Assembly (NCBI GenBank): GCA_017635395.1
Contig: JAGBLN010000042.1
Location: 1 to 64,000 of the forward strand
From: Lachnospiraceae bacterium
Lineage (GTDB): Bacteria; Bacillota; Clostridia; Lachnospirales; Lachnospiraceae
Direction: 5' to 3'
Length of the DNA stretch: 64,000 bases
The translations under genes and the position numbers were made by a program. The notes below the pieces were generated by a model. The model did no database searches and was not told the DNA's origin. It saw only the letters and a list, made by a program, of their open reading frames with translations. This document shows, piece after piece, positions 8,518-18,044 of the stretch (its first letter is position 1; every line of letters begins with the position of its first letter).

Positions 8518-10917
8518 TTACTCTTCCGTTATCATTTCCACAGGAATAAGCTTCTTAACCCTTAATCCTTCCACGCCGGCAGTAATGACCGCTATTACCA
8601 GGATTCCGGCGACAGTGAGTATCACCCAGAAGGGCGAAAGGCCGATCACCAGATTATTCAACTCAAACATAGCAAACATGCCGCATATGAAAGCCTTTCC
8701 GATATCTTTTGCCGCAAGGCCGCCTACAACAGCTCCTAAGACAATAGCAGGCATATTTGAAAGCATTATCTGGAGCATCAGCCCGCCAGTGGTCTGTCCC
8801 AGCGCCTTGCTGACACCCATGTTTTTCCACTCCCTGCTGATCTTTGCGCGGATGACTAAGGATTCCACAAAGACAACCACAAAGACCGTGATCAGCACTA
8901 TGATGATACAGAGTGCCCTCATGGACAATACCACTGAATCCACTGTTCCGCTTACAAAGCCCTGCATGTCTATGACTTCCATGTCATAGCCTTCTTCATC
9001 AGCCATCTCATAAAGGTCCCTTTCAAGCTGCTGGTATAATACGCCTTCCTTTGCATATACATAGTACATAGGATAGACTTCACCGCCCGGAATGATTTTC
9101 TTAAGTCCGTCGAGCGTCATATTCATGCTGCGTCCCATATTCTGTATAGACTGGTTTATCCCTACTACTATGTAATCAGCCTCATCTTTGTCATACTTTA
9201 TCGAAACAACATCCCCCACCTTGAGATCCAGGTCCTTTGCCACGCCGGAAGTCACCATCACCTCATTGTCGGTTTCAGGCATCCTGCCCTCCACTGTATT
9301 GGTAGCTGTGGTATATTTCATATCATCATAGGCTGTAGTATAGATCCTCTGGTCCAGATCCCCTGATGTCACTAAAAGCTCATAGCCGGTGTATGCCAAA
9401 ACAGATTCGACGCTGTCTACATCCCTCATATCATCTGCCAGGCCTTCGTAATCGCCGATGCCTTTTTTTTCCTGTACTGCAGCCGTTCCGACTTCCACGC
9501 TCATTATGGACATTATCTTGCCCGGATCAACTCCGAAATTCTCATACATACAGAAACCTATCAGCGTGGAAACGGCAAGCAGACATATGATAAAAGACAT
9601 GAGCAGGTTTTTCCTGATGCCGCCAAAGGTATCCTTAAGTGCCAGTACAACGGGCACAGGAAGTGCCGTTTTCTCAAATGGAAAGAAATTCCGCTTGAAA
9701 TTGTGCGTACTTACGCCGCCACGAAGTGCATCAAGTACGCTGACCTTATTGTAAGCTCCGCTGACTATCATTGAAACAGCAGCTATCAGGAATGTCATTC
9801 CGAGCAGTATATATGCTGCCGCAGCCAGATCAGCAGGCTGATTCCAGCTAAGTCCCAGCACTATACTGATGATATTTCCGAATCCCGTGAAAGTCACTGC
9901 ACCTATTGCTATGCCCAAGGCACTGCCCACAAGAGCCACTGAGCTTATCTGAATGGTAAGTGCCAGTCTGAGCTCAGCCACCGTATATCCGCAAGCCTCC
10001 AGGATACCCGTATTCTTCATGTTTTTCCTTATGAAGTTCCTGATGCTGAAGGAAATGATAACCAGTGCAATAACCAGTATCAGCACTGCAAATATAAGTA
10101 CCGTAGCTATTACGACAAGTGGAAGGAATTCCGATCCGCCTTTCATGGAATCCCAGTTTAATATCGTATAGTCAGAATTCTGCTTTTCATCATCCGGATA
10201 CTTCTCCAGCTCATCCTTGTAAGCATCCTCTATCTCTTTTTCCAGATCCACCGTTGGGATCGAGCCCTCTGCTATCTGGCCCTTATGTACATAGGTCCAT
10301 ACTATCATCGCCTTAGGATGCTCGTCCTTAAGTTCATCCATCAGCTCCCTTGTCATGACCACGCTATAGACGGAAATGTTCATTGTGGAACTGAAATAGG
10401 GATCCTCTAAATATCCGGCCACATTGAGATCATACACATCATCCCCTACTTTAAGCTGCAGGGTATCCCCAACGGCATAGCTGCTTGACATATTGTAAGG
10501 AACAAGTATGTCATCACGCCCTAAATAAGCCACCGGCTTGCTTATATTCATGATAGTCTTTTCTTCATCAAAGCTCTCCACAAAGAAATTGAATGAATTA
10601 AAGCTTCTTTCGCCCTTCCTTCTGTATCCGGCAACCATCTGCATCATAGGCGTCATTTCATATTCGACTATGTGCTCATTCTCCTCAAACACCTTTTGTG
10701 CTGATTTTTTTTCTGCATCGGAACCCATGGTATAAAGCAGTATGTGTGCACCGTTTATTTCCTCGAATTTATCATCCATTATCTTATCTATTCCGCTAAT
10801 AGCAGATGCGCAGTCAAAGATCATCAACCCTGATATCAGTGTCAGCAGAAGAAAGGTGAGCATGTCACCCTTCTGCCTCTTCATATTGTTTTTTGCTATT
10901 ACAAATAACTTAAACAT
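8518..10917 (-). CDS. ABC transporter permease, two FtsX domains (copy 2)
   Basis: 799 residues. It opens MFKLFVIAKNNMKRQKGDML with a first membrane segment, then an extracytoplasmic MacB-PCD-like domain and three membrane helices (about 265-390), including the FtsX-type segment KNTGILEACGYTVAELRLAL. A second half repeats this layout with REWKNMGVSKALGQTTGGLM. The C-terminus RVKKLIPVEMITEE is almost identical to that of the upstream permease, so the two arose by tandem duplication and probably form a heterodimer. With the ATPase and the adaptor upstream it makes a MacAB-like pump acting on periplasm-facing or membrane substrates; the cargo (peptide, lipid or drug) is not indicated. Confidence 0.9.
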   Translation of the reverse strand: MFKLFVIAKNNMKRQKGDMLTFLLLTLISGLMIFDCASAISGIDKIMDDKFEEINGAHILLYTMGSDAEKKSAQKVFEENEHIVEYEMTPMMQMVAGYRRKGERSFNSFNFFVESFDEEKTIMNISKPVAYLGRDDILVPYNMSSSYAVGDTLQLKVGDDVYDLNVAGYLEDPYFSSTMNISVYSVVMTRELMDELKDEHPKAMIVWTYVHKGQIAEGSIPTVDLEKEIEDAYKDELEKYPDDEKQNSDYTILNWDSMKGGSEFLPLVVIATVLIFAVLILVIALVIISFSIRNFIRKNMKNTGILEACGYTVAELRLALTIQISSVALVGSALGIAIGAVTFTGFGNIISIVLGLSWNQPADLAAAAYILLGMTFLIAAVSMIVSGAYNKVSVLDALRGGVSTHNFKRNFFPFEKTALPVPVVLALKDTFGGIRKNLLMSFIICLLAVSTLIGFCMYENFGVDPGKIMSIMSVEVGTAAVQEKKGIGDYEGLADDMRDVDSVESVLAYTGYELLVTSGDLDQRIYTTAYDDMKYTTATNTVEGRMPETDNEVMVTSGVAKDLDLKVGDVVSIKYDKDEADYIVVGINQSIQNMGRSMNMTLDGLKKIIPGGEVYPMYYVYAKEGVLYQQLERDLYEMADEEGYDMEVIDMQGFVSGTVDSVVLSMRALCIIIVLITVFVVVFVESLVIRAKISREWKNMGVSKALGQTTGGLMLQIMLSNMPAIVLGAVVGGLAAKDIGKAFICGMFAMFELNNLVIGLSPFWVILTVAGILVIAVITAGVEGLRVKKLIPVEMITEE

Positions 10918-10950
10918 TTTCTTAATCCCCTGCGTTTACTTATCCGATCT

Positions 10951-13353
10951 TTATTCTTCAGTGATCATTTCTACAGGGATAAGCCTTCTTACCCTCAGGC
11001 CCTCAATTCCGGCAGTACCGGCAGCTACCAGCACAATCCCCACCAGCGTTACTACAGTCCATCCCGGCGATAAATAGAAGGACATGTTTCTCATTTCAAA
11101 AAGAGAAAACATTGCTGTCATTGTGGTCTGCCCTACCTTTGCCGAAACAAGAGTTCCCAAGACTGCCCCCAGAAATATGGTCGGTATATTAGAAAGCATC
11201 AGCTGCAGTATCAATCCGCCAGTTGTCTGACCGAGTGCCTTGCTGACACCCATATTTTTCCACTCCCTGCTGATCTTTGCCCTGACTATAAGTGATTCCA
11301 CAAAAGCCACAACAAATACCGTTATGACCACTATCAGGACCGAAATAAGCTTCATTACCAGGAACACGCTGCTTATGGTATCAATGATAAGACTTTCAAA
11401 GTCAATAACCGAAAAGTCATATCCCATGTCATCGGCCACTGTGTAGATATTTCTTGATAAGGTCTCATATGTCATTCCGTCCTTTGCATAAACATAGTAA
11501 TAAGGTGAAATAGCACCGGCAGGCAGCACTTTCTCTGCGCCTTCCATTGTAAGTGAGATACCGCGTCCCATATTCTGAAGCTGCTGGTTTATTCCTACCA
11601 CAAGAAAGTCTATCTCATCATCACCGTTCTTTATGCTTACCACATCCCCGATACCGATTCCCAGATCCTTAGATATACCAGTGGTTATAAGTATCTCATT
11701 GTCAGTTTCCGGCACCCTGCCCTCTGTAAGGGATAAATACTCCAGCTTTCTTAAGTCATCATATATGGATGCTGTCACTGCACGCTCAGCATCGCCTGAT
11801 TTAAGCGTCATTGCGACCATGTACATTGCCACTACCTTTTCCACGCCTTCAGCCTCACTTAAGACCGCTTCTGCTTCCTCATAATCTCCGTTTCCCACAT
11901 CCTCCACATACGCATCTGCCACTTCCATGGCAAAGATCCTGAAGAACCTGTCAGAATCGGTACCGAAGCTTTCATACAGGCCAAAACCCACATTTGTGGA
12001 AATATCTAAGAACATGATCATCAGTGCAATGATAAGGCTTCCGCCCAGGGCGCCAAAGGTATCCTTCAGTGCAAATACAACCGGTACAGGAAGATTTGTT
12101 TTCTCAAATGAGAAAAGATTCTTTTTGAAATTATGGGTATTTATTCCTCCTCTCAAGGCATCAAGCACGCTCACTTTGTTATATTCAGAGCTTGCGGTAC
12201 GCGCAACCACCGCAACTATAAGCAGTGTCCCCAGAACCGTAGATAATGCAGCTGTAATATCAACAGGCTGGTTCCAGTAAAGTCCCAGCACTATGCTTAT
12301 AAGCTCCCCGAAAGTGCCGAAGGTAGTGATTCCCAGCACCACACCGCATATGCTTCCCAGCAGTGAAATGAAAGTCATCTGAAAGACGAGTGCCCATCTC
12401 AGCTCATTGACCGTATACCCACTGGCTTCAAGGATTCCGGTGTTTTTCATATTCTTCCTGATAAAATTCCGAATGCTGAATGTTATGATCACCACAGCGA
12501 TCGCCAGCACTAAAAGCGAGAAAACAAATACTATGGCAATAAAGATAAGCGGTGCAAAGGATGAGCCCTCCCTCATCGAATTCCAGTCAGTCTCCAGCCA
12601 GAAATCTCCGGCCTTCTCGTCATCATACTTTTTTGCTTCTGCCGTGAAATCCTTGCAGACGTCGTCACCTAATTCCGCCAAGCCATAAGATGCATTCAGA
12701 GTCTTCTCATCTGCATGGATCTTAAAAAAGTATCCTTCCGAAACATAATTCGGATGTTCATCATGAAGATCACTCAGCATCTCCCTGTCCATGATTACGC
12801 TGTAGATTGTTATACATATAGTAGAACACATGAAAGGATTTTCCGTATATCCCACCACCCTCATATCATATATGTCATCATCCATCTTGAGCTGCAGCGT
12901 ATCACCTATGGCAAACATGCTCTTCATGTTATAAGGAAGGATTATCTCGTTCCTTCCCAGATGGCTTACCGGCCTCTTCATGGAAAGGAATTCAGTCTCC
13001 TCATCAAAGGCTTCAGCATAAAATTCATATGTGCTGAATTCCCTTGTCCCCTTCTTCCTGTATTTTGTAGTCAATACAGTAACCGGCGTCTTTTCGTATT
13101 TATCGATATGCTCGTTATCCTGAAAAGTCTTTTCTGCAGCCTTTACGGTTGCATCATTGTCCGGGCAGGTAAAGATAATATGGCATCCGTTTACCGCTTC
13201 ATAGCAGTCATCCATCACCCTGCCTGTTCCCAGGCCGGCAGCAACGCAGTCAAAGATCAGAAATCCTGATATAAATGTCAGGACAAAGAAGGTGAGCATA
13301 TCCCCGCGCTGCTTCTTCATATTATTTTTTGCGATAACGAACAACCTGTACAC
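10951..13353 (-). CDS. ABC transporter permease, two FtsX domains (copy 1)
   Basis: 800 residues from a GTG at 13353. This start is chosen because AAGGTGG lies 6 bases upstream and VYRLFVIAKNNMKKQRGDML aligns with the paralogue's N-terminus; the longer frame to 13389 adds 12 unsupported residues. The layout matches the downstream paralogue: one N-terminal helix, a large outer domain, three helices with KNTGILEASGYTVNELRWAL, then a second FtsX half with REWKNMGVSKALGQTTGGLI and the tail VRRLIPVEMITEE. The gap to copy 2 is 33 bases. The outer domains have diverged more than the membrane parts, as expected for a heterodimeric transporter. Confidence 0.9.
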   Translation of the reverse strand: MYRLFVIAKNNMKKQRGDMLTFFVLTFISGFLIFDCVAAGLGTGRVMDDCYEAVNGCHIIFTCPDNDATVKAAEKTFQDNEHIDKYEKTPVTVLTTKYRKKGTREFSTYEFYAEAFDEETEFLSMKRPVSHLGRNEIILPYNMKSMFAIGDTLQLKMDDDIYDMRVVGYTENPFMCSTICITIYSVIMDREMLSDLHDEHPNYVSEGYFFKIHADEKTLNASYGLAELGDDVCKDFTAEAKKYDDEKAGDFWLETDWNSMREGSSFAPLIFIAIVFVFSLLVLAIAVVIITFSIRNFIRKNMKNTGILEASGYTVNELRWALVFQMTFISLLGSICGVVLGITTFGTFGELISIVLGLYWNQPVDITAALSTVLGTLLIVAVVARTASSEYNKVSVLDALRGGINTHNFKKNLFSFEKTNLPVPVVFALKDTFGALGGSLIIALMIMFLDISTNVGFGLYESFGTDSDRFFRIFAMEVADAYVEDVGNGDYEEAEAVLSEAEGVEKVVAMYMVAMTLKSGDAERAVTASIYDDLRKLEYLSLTEGRVPETDNEILITTGISKDLGIGIGDVVSIKNGDDEIDFLVVGINQQLQNMGRGISLTMEGAEKVLPAGAISPYYYVYAKDGMTYETLSRNIYTVADDMGYDFSVIDFESLIIDTISSVFLVMKLISVLIVVITVFVVAFVESLIVRAKISREWKNMGVSKALGQTTGGLILQLMLSNIPTIFLGAVLGTLVSAKVGQTTMTAMFSLFEMRNMSFYLSPGWTVVTLVGIVLVAAGTAGIEGLRVRRLIPVEMITEE

Positions 13354-13389
13354 TTTCAACCACCTTAGCTTTCCAATAGCTTGACTCAC

Positions 13390-14217
13390 TTACCATCCTT
13401 GCTTCTGCAAGAACTCTTTCAGTTTCCTGTGTCTCTCTACTGCCTGATCCTTATAAGGATTCTCATCATCCTTGTAGCCACCCACATACGGTCCTAGGTC
13501 ACACTCATCCGATATGATTCCGTCGGAAAGATATATGATGCGGTGTCCGCGCTCCGCAGCACTTACGGTATGAGTTACCATCACTATGCTCTGACCTTCA
13601 TTGTTCAGATCCGAAAGGATATCCAGAACGTTTATAGTATTCTGTGAGTTAAGAGCTCCGGTAGGCTCATCGGCAAAAAGTACTTCCGGTCTATTGATGA
13701 CGCCCCTTACCACAGCCACTCTCTGCTGCATACCGCCGGAGAGCTGAGTAGGAAACTTGCGCGAATCTGACTCGCTTATCTCCACTCTTGAAAATAAATC
13801 CCTTGCCCTGGCCGCAAGTTCCTTGCGGTTCTTTGATCTCAGCAGACCGCATACCATTACATTGTCCATTGCACTCATAGAGTCATTCAGGTAATTCTGC
13901 TGAAAAACAAAGCCTGCATGGTTTCTTCTGAAAAGAGCCAGCTTGTCATTTGAGAATCTTGAAATCTCAATCCCGCCATCCCTGCTCTTAAAAGCCTTAT
14001 CCTCCACATAGTATGTAACTGTTCCCAATGACGGCCTGTCCATTCCTGACAGTGCATAAAGCAGAGTACTCTTTCCGGATCCGGAATTACCCATTATTAC
14101 GGTGAAATCCCCTTTGTAAATATCCAGGTTCAGGTTCTTCAGTACATGCTGCTGCACGGATTCATTTGAGAATGTTTTTGACAGGTCCTTTGCACTGAGT
14201 ATGATCTTCTTATCCAT
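13390..14217 (-). CDS. ABC transporter ATP-binding protein (MacB/LolD type)
   Basis: 275 residues. Walker A GNSGSGKST near residue 42, Q-loop in VFQQNYLNDSM, signature LSGGMQQRV, Walker B VLFADEPTGAL and the H-loop VTHTVSAAERGH are all intact. The insert between the Walker A helix and the Q-loop (TYYVEDKAFKSRDGG) is a little longer than in typical LolD. It energises the two FtsX permeases downstream (36-base gap). The C-terminus has an extra charged segment of about 35 residues. GAAAGAGGA precedes the ATG. Confidence 0.95.
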   Translation of the reverse strand: MDKKIILSAKDLSKTFSNESVQQHVLKNLNLDIYKGDFTVIMGNSGSGKSTLLYALSGMDRPSLGTVTYYVEDKAFKSRDGGIEISRFSNDKLALFRRNHAGFVFQQNYLNDSMSAMDNVMVCGLLRSKNRKELAARARDLFSRVEISESDSRKFPTQLSGGMQQRVAVVRGVINRPEVLFADEPTGALNSQNTINVLDILSDLNNEGQSIVMVTHTVSAAERGHRIIYLSDGIISDECDLGPYVGGYKDDENPYKDQAVERHRKLKEFLQKQGW

Positions 14218-14258
14218 AGTTCCTCTTTCTGCTGCCTTTAGCGATTACGCATATTATT

Positions 14259-15809
14259 TTACTGTGTGATAGTTACAGTCTGTCCGATCAGATCCCAGTA
14301 GGTTGCCGCATCAACCAGCACATGGTCGCCTGAGTGAAGAGATGTACTCTCTACTGAAGTATCACGCTTTCCCTTGTAGTTGACGGTCACTTCCTTCTTT
14401 TCAACAGTTCCGCTCTCTGTATCGGATGAGATGGTCAGCACATATTTCTTTCCATCCGTATCAGTATATACGGCTTCGTTAGGAACTGCCAGTCCTTCAG
14501 GCTGTTCATAAGCTATGAATGATGCCTTTCCGTTCATTCCGATGCGTACATTTTCATCCGGCTCCTCTAAACGGATAGTTACATTAAACTCTGCATCTTT
14601 TCCTGAAGTATCTGTTTCGCCATCTGCAGTCTTCTCGGTATACGCTGCCACCCTCTCTACAGTGCCTGTATAATCTTCTGAATTTTCAGCCTTGGTTGAT
14701 ACAGATACAGCCATGCCCTCTGATACGCTGTTTATCTCCTTCTCGGAAACCTTTGCAGTAAAGATCAGGTCGCTGGTATCCTCTATTACGAAAAGCACGC
14801 CTGTTGATTCCTCTCCTACATTTACATTTACGGCTGTAACCATTCCGGAGCACTCAGCAACCACCTGCGCATCAAGAAGTTTATCCTGAAGCTGTGCAAG
14901 CTCCAGCTCTTCTACCGTCATATCCCCATTTATCATAGCCTGGTTGATTGCAGCCTGGCTTAGCGCCTTTGCATTTTCAAGAGATTTTACCGCTGCCGTA
15001 TATGCGGTCTGTGCAATGATGTAATTGTAGTTTGCATCCTCCGCAGCCTTCGCATAGTCAGCAAGCTTTATATCGCTCTGACGCAGGAGATAGTCCCTGC
15101 TCTCTACAGCCTGCACATAAGCAAGGCTTGCGCTGTCCACCGCATCTTCGGCCTCTTCCTTTTCAAGCTTTGAAATACCGTGGGTGTCATCAAGTTCATA
15201 CTGCCATGACTTAGCCTGCTGAAGTGAATTTGCTGCCCTTGCAACGGTCTGGTCTGCGGAAGCAAGCGAGGGATCCATTCCCATGCTTAATGTCTCTTTG
15301 TAATCTTCATAGGTCTTCTGCGCATTCTCATATACTTCCCTTGCCGTTTCCATCTTTGCCATTGCTTCCACAAGATTTATGTCCATTCCGCTGGCAAGAC
15401 TTTCATTATAGATATTGTACTGTGTTCTTGCCGTGGATACGCTTGTGGATGCCTTCTTTTCCGACAGCTCTATGCTGGCCTGCTTTACTGCTATCTGGTC
15501 TTCAAGTGTCTTTGTATCCAGTACGCAGAGCAGCGTGCCCTCGGTTACATAGTCACCTTCCTTTATCAGGACATCTTCTATCGGAAGAGAAAGGGTTGAA
15601 TACACATAATGGGGATCTGCACACTCTACCGTTCCTTCAGCAGTGAACTTTTCAGTATAGTCCCCAGTAGTAACGGTTGTTATCATTCCCCGGCTTATTC
15701 CCTCGCCTTTCCCACATCCTGTCAATACAGATGCCGTAATCATCACGCCTGTCATAAATATAGCCGGTACGGATCTTCTCATCATCTTTTTCATTACATC
15801 CTTTTTCAT
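14259..15809 (-). CDS. lipoprotein efflux adaptor (HlyD/MacA-like)
   Basis: 516 residues. A signal peptide ends in a lipobox SVLTGC near residue 32. Next come a biotinyl-lipoyl-like barrel half (VLIKEGDYVTEGTLLCVLDT), a long alpha-helical hairpin (about 95-290, rich in Ala, Glu and Lys with heptad character), the second lipoyl half (SGMVTAVNVNVGEEST) and beta-barrel and membrane-proximal domains (KVSEKEINSVSEGMAVSVST; GMNGKASFIAYE). It is the membrane-anchored adaptor of the MacAB-like operon and its first gene. AAGGAGAGG precedes the ATG; a second in-frame ATG lies five codons in. Confidence 0.92.
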   Translation of the reverse strand: MKKDVMKKMMRRSVPAIFMTGVMITASVLTGCGKGEGISRGMITTVTTGDYTEKFTAEGTVECADPHYVYSTLSLPIEDVLIKEGDYVTEGTLLCVLDTKTLEDQIAVKQASIELSEKKASTSVSTARTQYNIYNESLASGMDINLVEAMAKMETAREVYENAQKTYEDYKETLSMGMDPSLASADQTVARAANSLQQAKSWQYELDDTHGISKLEKEEAEDAVDSASLAYVQAVESRDYLLRQSDIKLADYAKAAEDANYNYIIAQTAYTAAVKSLENAKALSQAAINQAMINGDMTVEELELAQLQDKLLDAQVVAECSGMVTAVNVNVGEESTGVLFVIEDTSDLIFTAKVSEKEINSVSEGMAVSVSTKAENSEDYTGTVERVAAYTEKTADGETDTSGKDAEFNVTIRLEEPDENVRIGMNGKASFIAYEQPEGLAVPNEAVYTDTDGKKYVLTISSDTESGTVEKKEVTVNYKGKRDTSVESTSLHSGDHVLVDAATYWDLIGQTVTITQ

Positions 15810-15830
15810 TGTCCCTCTCCTTATTTACCT

Positions 15831-15891
15831 GAAAAAAAGACTTTCACATCTCGACACTGTTAATATACAACAGTTGTCCCGTGAAAGTCTT
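15831..15891 (-). terminator. long nested hairpin: terminator or leader attenuator
   Basis: An 11-base perfect inverted repeat (AAGACTTTCAC at 15837-15847 and GTGAAAGTCTT at 15881-15891) is followed on the minus strand by a run of T residues, so it should terminate the signalling operon ending at 15932. Inside the loop lies a second inverted repeat, ACTGTT (15856-15861) and AACAGT (15869-15874), which looks like a regulator half-site pair. Because it lies just 22 bases before the adaptor gene it could also act as an attenuator for the ABC operon. Confidence 0.6.
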
Positions 15892-15931
15892 AACCTGTTT
15901 CTTCTATAATTCTTAAATATTTCTTAATTTA

Positions 15932-18040
15932 TTAATTAAAGAATGTGTGTTCCCTTGCCCTCTTAACCACGCTGTTCATATTCATTGTACCGTATGTGCA
16001 GTACACGCCGCCAACCGAAGCATTTATCTCCTTTTCTGACAAAAGTTTCCCTGCCCTGGATACATCAGAATCAAAGAAGGACTCGTCAGTCTCAAATCCG
16101 AAGGCTGCAAATTCTCCGCCTCCCAGGCGGTAAACATTTTCATTACCGAATACTTCCACAAGACAGCTTGCAGTATCCGCCAGAACACGGTCCCCTGCTT
16201 CATAACCCTGGTTATTGCTGATTTCCGTAAAATCCTTTATCCCGCAGGAGACATAGCCGAAAGACGATGACTTATCAAGGCCATCATCAATAAACTCCTT
16301 ATATGCCCTTCTGTTCTGCACTCCTGAACGGGGATCATTGTAGTTATAGTATTTTTGATGCTTCTGTTCTTCCCTCTGTGCTATAAGCTGTGTAACAAAG
16401 TATGTCAGCAGTGAAATAACTTCTGATGCAGAATCCTGGTCGGCCTCGGGAATATCCAGCAGTACCAGGAATCCCGTAAGCCTTCCGCTGTTTTCAAGAG
16501 GTCCTCCCACCAGGCTTTTTATGCCGCTGGACTTAAGCAGGTTATATAGTGCAGGATGCACAGACCTAAATTCTTCCGTGTCACGGATTATCAGCTTTTT
16601 ATCATTGCCAAGATACGACTTGTACAGTTCATCCAGAAAACCTTCGTAAGGCAGATAAAGAATGTCAGTTCCATCCGATGACAAGTCTTCTCTGTACCAC
16701 TCATACGACCCCCTAAAGCGGCCGCTGCCGTGTTCCTCAAAGATACATACCCTGGAGGCCTTTAATTCTTTTCCCATATAGCCAAGCATTAACCTGATGC
16801 ACTCCTCCGGCGATTCCGGTGCCAGCGCATACTGAAGTGTCCTATTGACGATACGGTCCCTCTCAATGCTTGCCCTATCCTTGCTCCACCATCCTGAAAA
16901 AACATAAAGCGCATATACCACAAAGAACACTATGCCGCATCTTGTGAGATCCCCATTGGTGTCGCTACGGCTCTGTCTTAGAGCAAATATCATGATATCT
17001 GACACTATGCAAATCCCCAGACCTGCAAAGCCTATATAAAACTTCCTAAGGTAAATCACAAGTCCGTTAGACCGGCAGTAAATCACATTATCTATGACAA
17101 TAACAAAAGAAAGTGCTATGAGCAGCGCTGCCATTATGTATATCATCACCTGGAAGGATTTTGTCATATCTCCCCCGCCGATATACCTTGATGCAATCAG
17201 TACTGCCAGTTCAGCAAAAGCCAGCCAGAATGCAATATGCTTGTACAGATCCCGCTTGGTGGCAGTAAGGGACACAAGAAAACAGATAAATGAATACTGC
17301 GCAAGAAATACCAGCGTCCTGCCTATATAGCGCCATAGATATAAATACCCTGTATACAGCTGTGGCACATTTGAGTCTGCTAAAAGCCATGTCCCCATCA
17401 CCATGCAAAGGCACCCCAATGCCAGCAGGTTAAACGGCATATTCTCCTTGTCCGGAACGCCCAGATAAACCAGCACCATGAAAAATCCAAGAAGCATGAT
17501 CATAATGGATACGAAAGCCGACACGAAGCCAGCACGGAGTTTTCCATGAAGATAATCCTCTGCAGGGCATATCCAAGCTTCCCTTAATTTCCCGGAAACT
17601 GAATTTTCATAAAGAGGGCTTAGCTCCAGCCTTATATACTTTCCGGCATCAGACGCACAAAGTCCCACCACATGATAGGCATTCCCGTAACCTCTGCCTG
17701 TAAGATTTTCCTCCCCCGAAAAAGAATAAATAACCTCATCGTCAATCCTAACATTTACGCATACATTCCTTGACGAAAAGCAGAAACAGTCCCCGTCTCC
17801 TAAATCATCCGGAAGCCTTTTCCTAAGCTCATTGCCATTCAGCTTTTTAGTGCTTGCATCGTCCAGCCGCCAGGTAGTGCCGTTGGATGCAGACCATCCA
17901 TCAGAGAACGACCGCATGTTCTTCCCTGTATCCGGCGAAAAAGCCTCCGTCGAAAACAGCGAATACAATACCACCGCAATAAAGATGAATGTGATGCCGA
18001 AACCGTATATTCTTCTGACAGACTTTGATTCCTTCCGCAA
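15932..18040 (-). CDS. 7TM-GAF protein with degenerate GGDEF domain
   Basis: 702 residues from a TTG at 18040, placed 7 bases after GGGAGAG. One N-terminal helix, an extracytoplasmic beta-rich domain (about 35-165, 7TMR-DISM-like), seven membrane helices (about 170-390), a GAF-like domain (about 405-555) and a C-terminal GGDEF-fold domain. The signature motif reads RLGGGEF, so the metal-binding Asp of GGDEF is Gly. The region equivalent to the substrate motif (GIKDFTEISNNQGYEAGD) also differs from the usual DLD(N/H)FKxxND. It is probably not a diguanylate cyclase and may bind nucleotide or act as a protein-interaction output. Last gene of a four-gene signalling operon; a strong hairpin follows. 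Confidence 0.8.
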   Translation of the reverse strand: MRKESKSVRRIYGFGITFIFIAVVLYSLFSTEAFSPDTGKNMRSFSDGWSASNGTTWRLDDASTKKLNGNELRKRLPDDLGDGDCFCFSSRNVCVNVRIDDEVIYSFSGEENLTGRGYGNAYHVVGLCASDAGKYIRLELSPLYENSVSGKLREAWICPAEDYLHGKLRAGFVSAFVSIMIMLLGFFMVLVYLGVPDKENMPFNLLALGCLCMVMGTWLLADSNVPQLYTGYLYLWRYIGRTLVFLAQYSFICFLVSLTATKRDLYKHIAFWLAFAELAVLIASRYIGGGDMTKSFQVMIYIMAALLIALSFVIVIDNVIYCRSNGLVIYLRKFYIGFAGLGICIVSDIMIFALRQSRSDTNGDLTRCGIVFFVVYALYVFSGWWSKDRASIERDRIVNRTLQYALAPESPEECIRLMLGYMGKELKASRVCIFEEHGSGRFRGSYEWYREDLSSDGTDILYLPYEGFLDELYKSYLGNDKKLIIRDTEEFRSVHPALYNLLKSSGIKSLVGGPLENSGRLTGFLVLLDIPEADQDSASEVISLLTYFVTQLIAQREEQKHQKYYNYNDPRSGVQNRRAYKEFIDDGLDKSSSFGYVSCGIKDFTEISNNQGYEAGDRVLADTASCLVEVFGNENVYRLGGGEFAAFGFETDESFFDSDVSRAGKLLSEKEINASVGGVYCTYGTMNMNSVVKRAREHTFFN

Positions 18041-18044
18041 AATA

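Noticed and set aside
6661-14260. Similar GC-rich GCAGAAAG leaders before three genes (6.66, 7.69 and 14.22 kb)
   Set aside because: The shared part is mainly the purine-rich ribosome binding site; the rest is too short and variable to call a common regulatory element.
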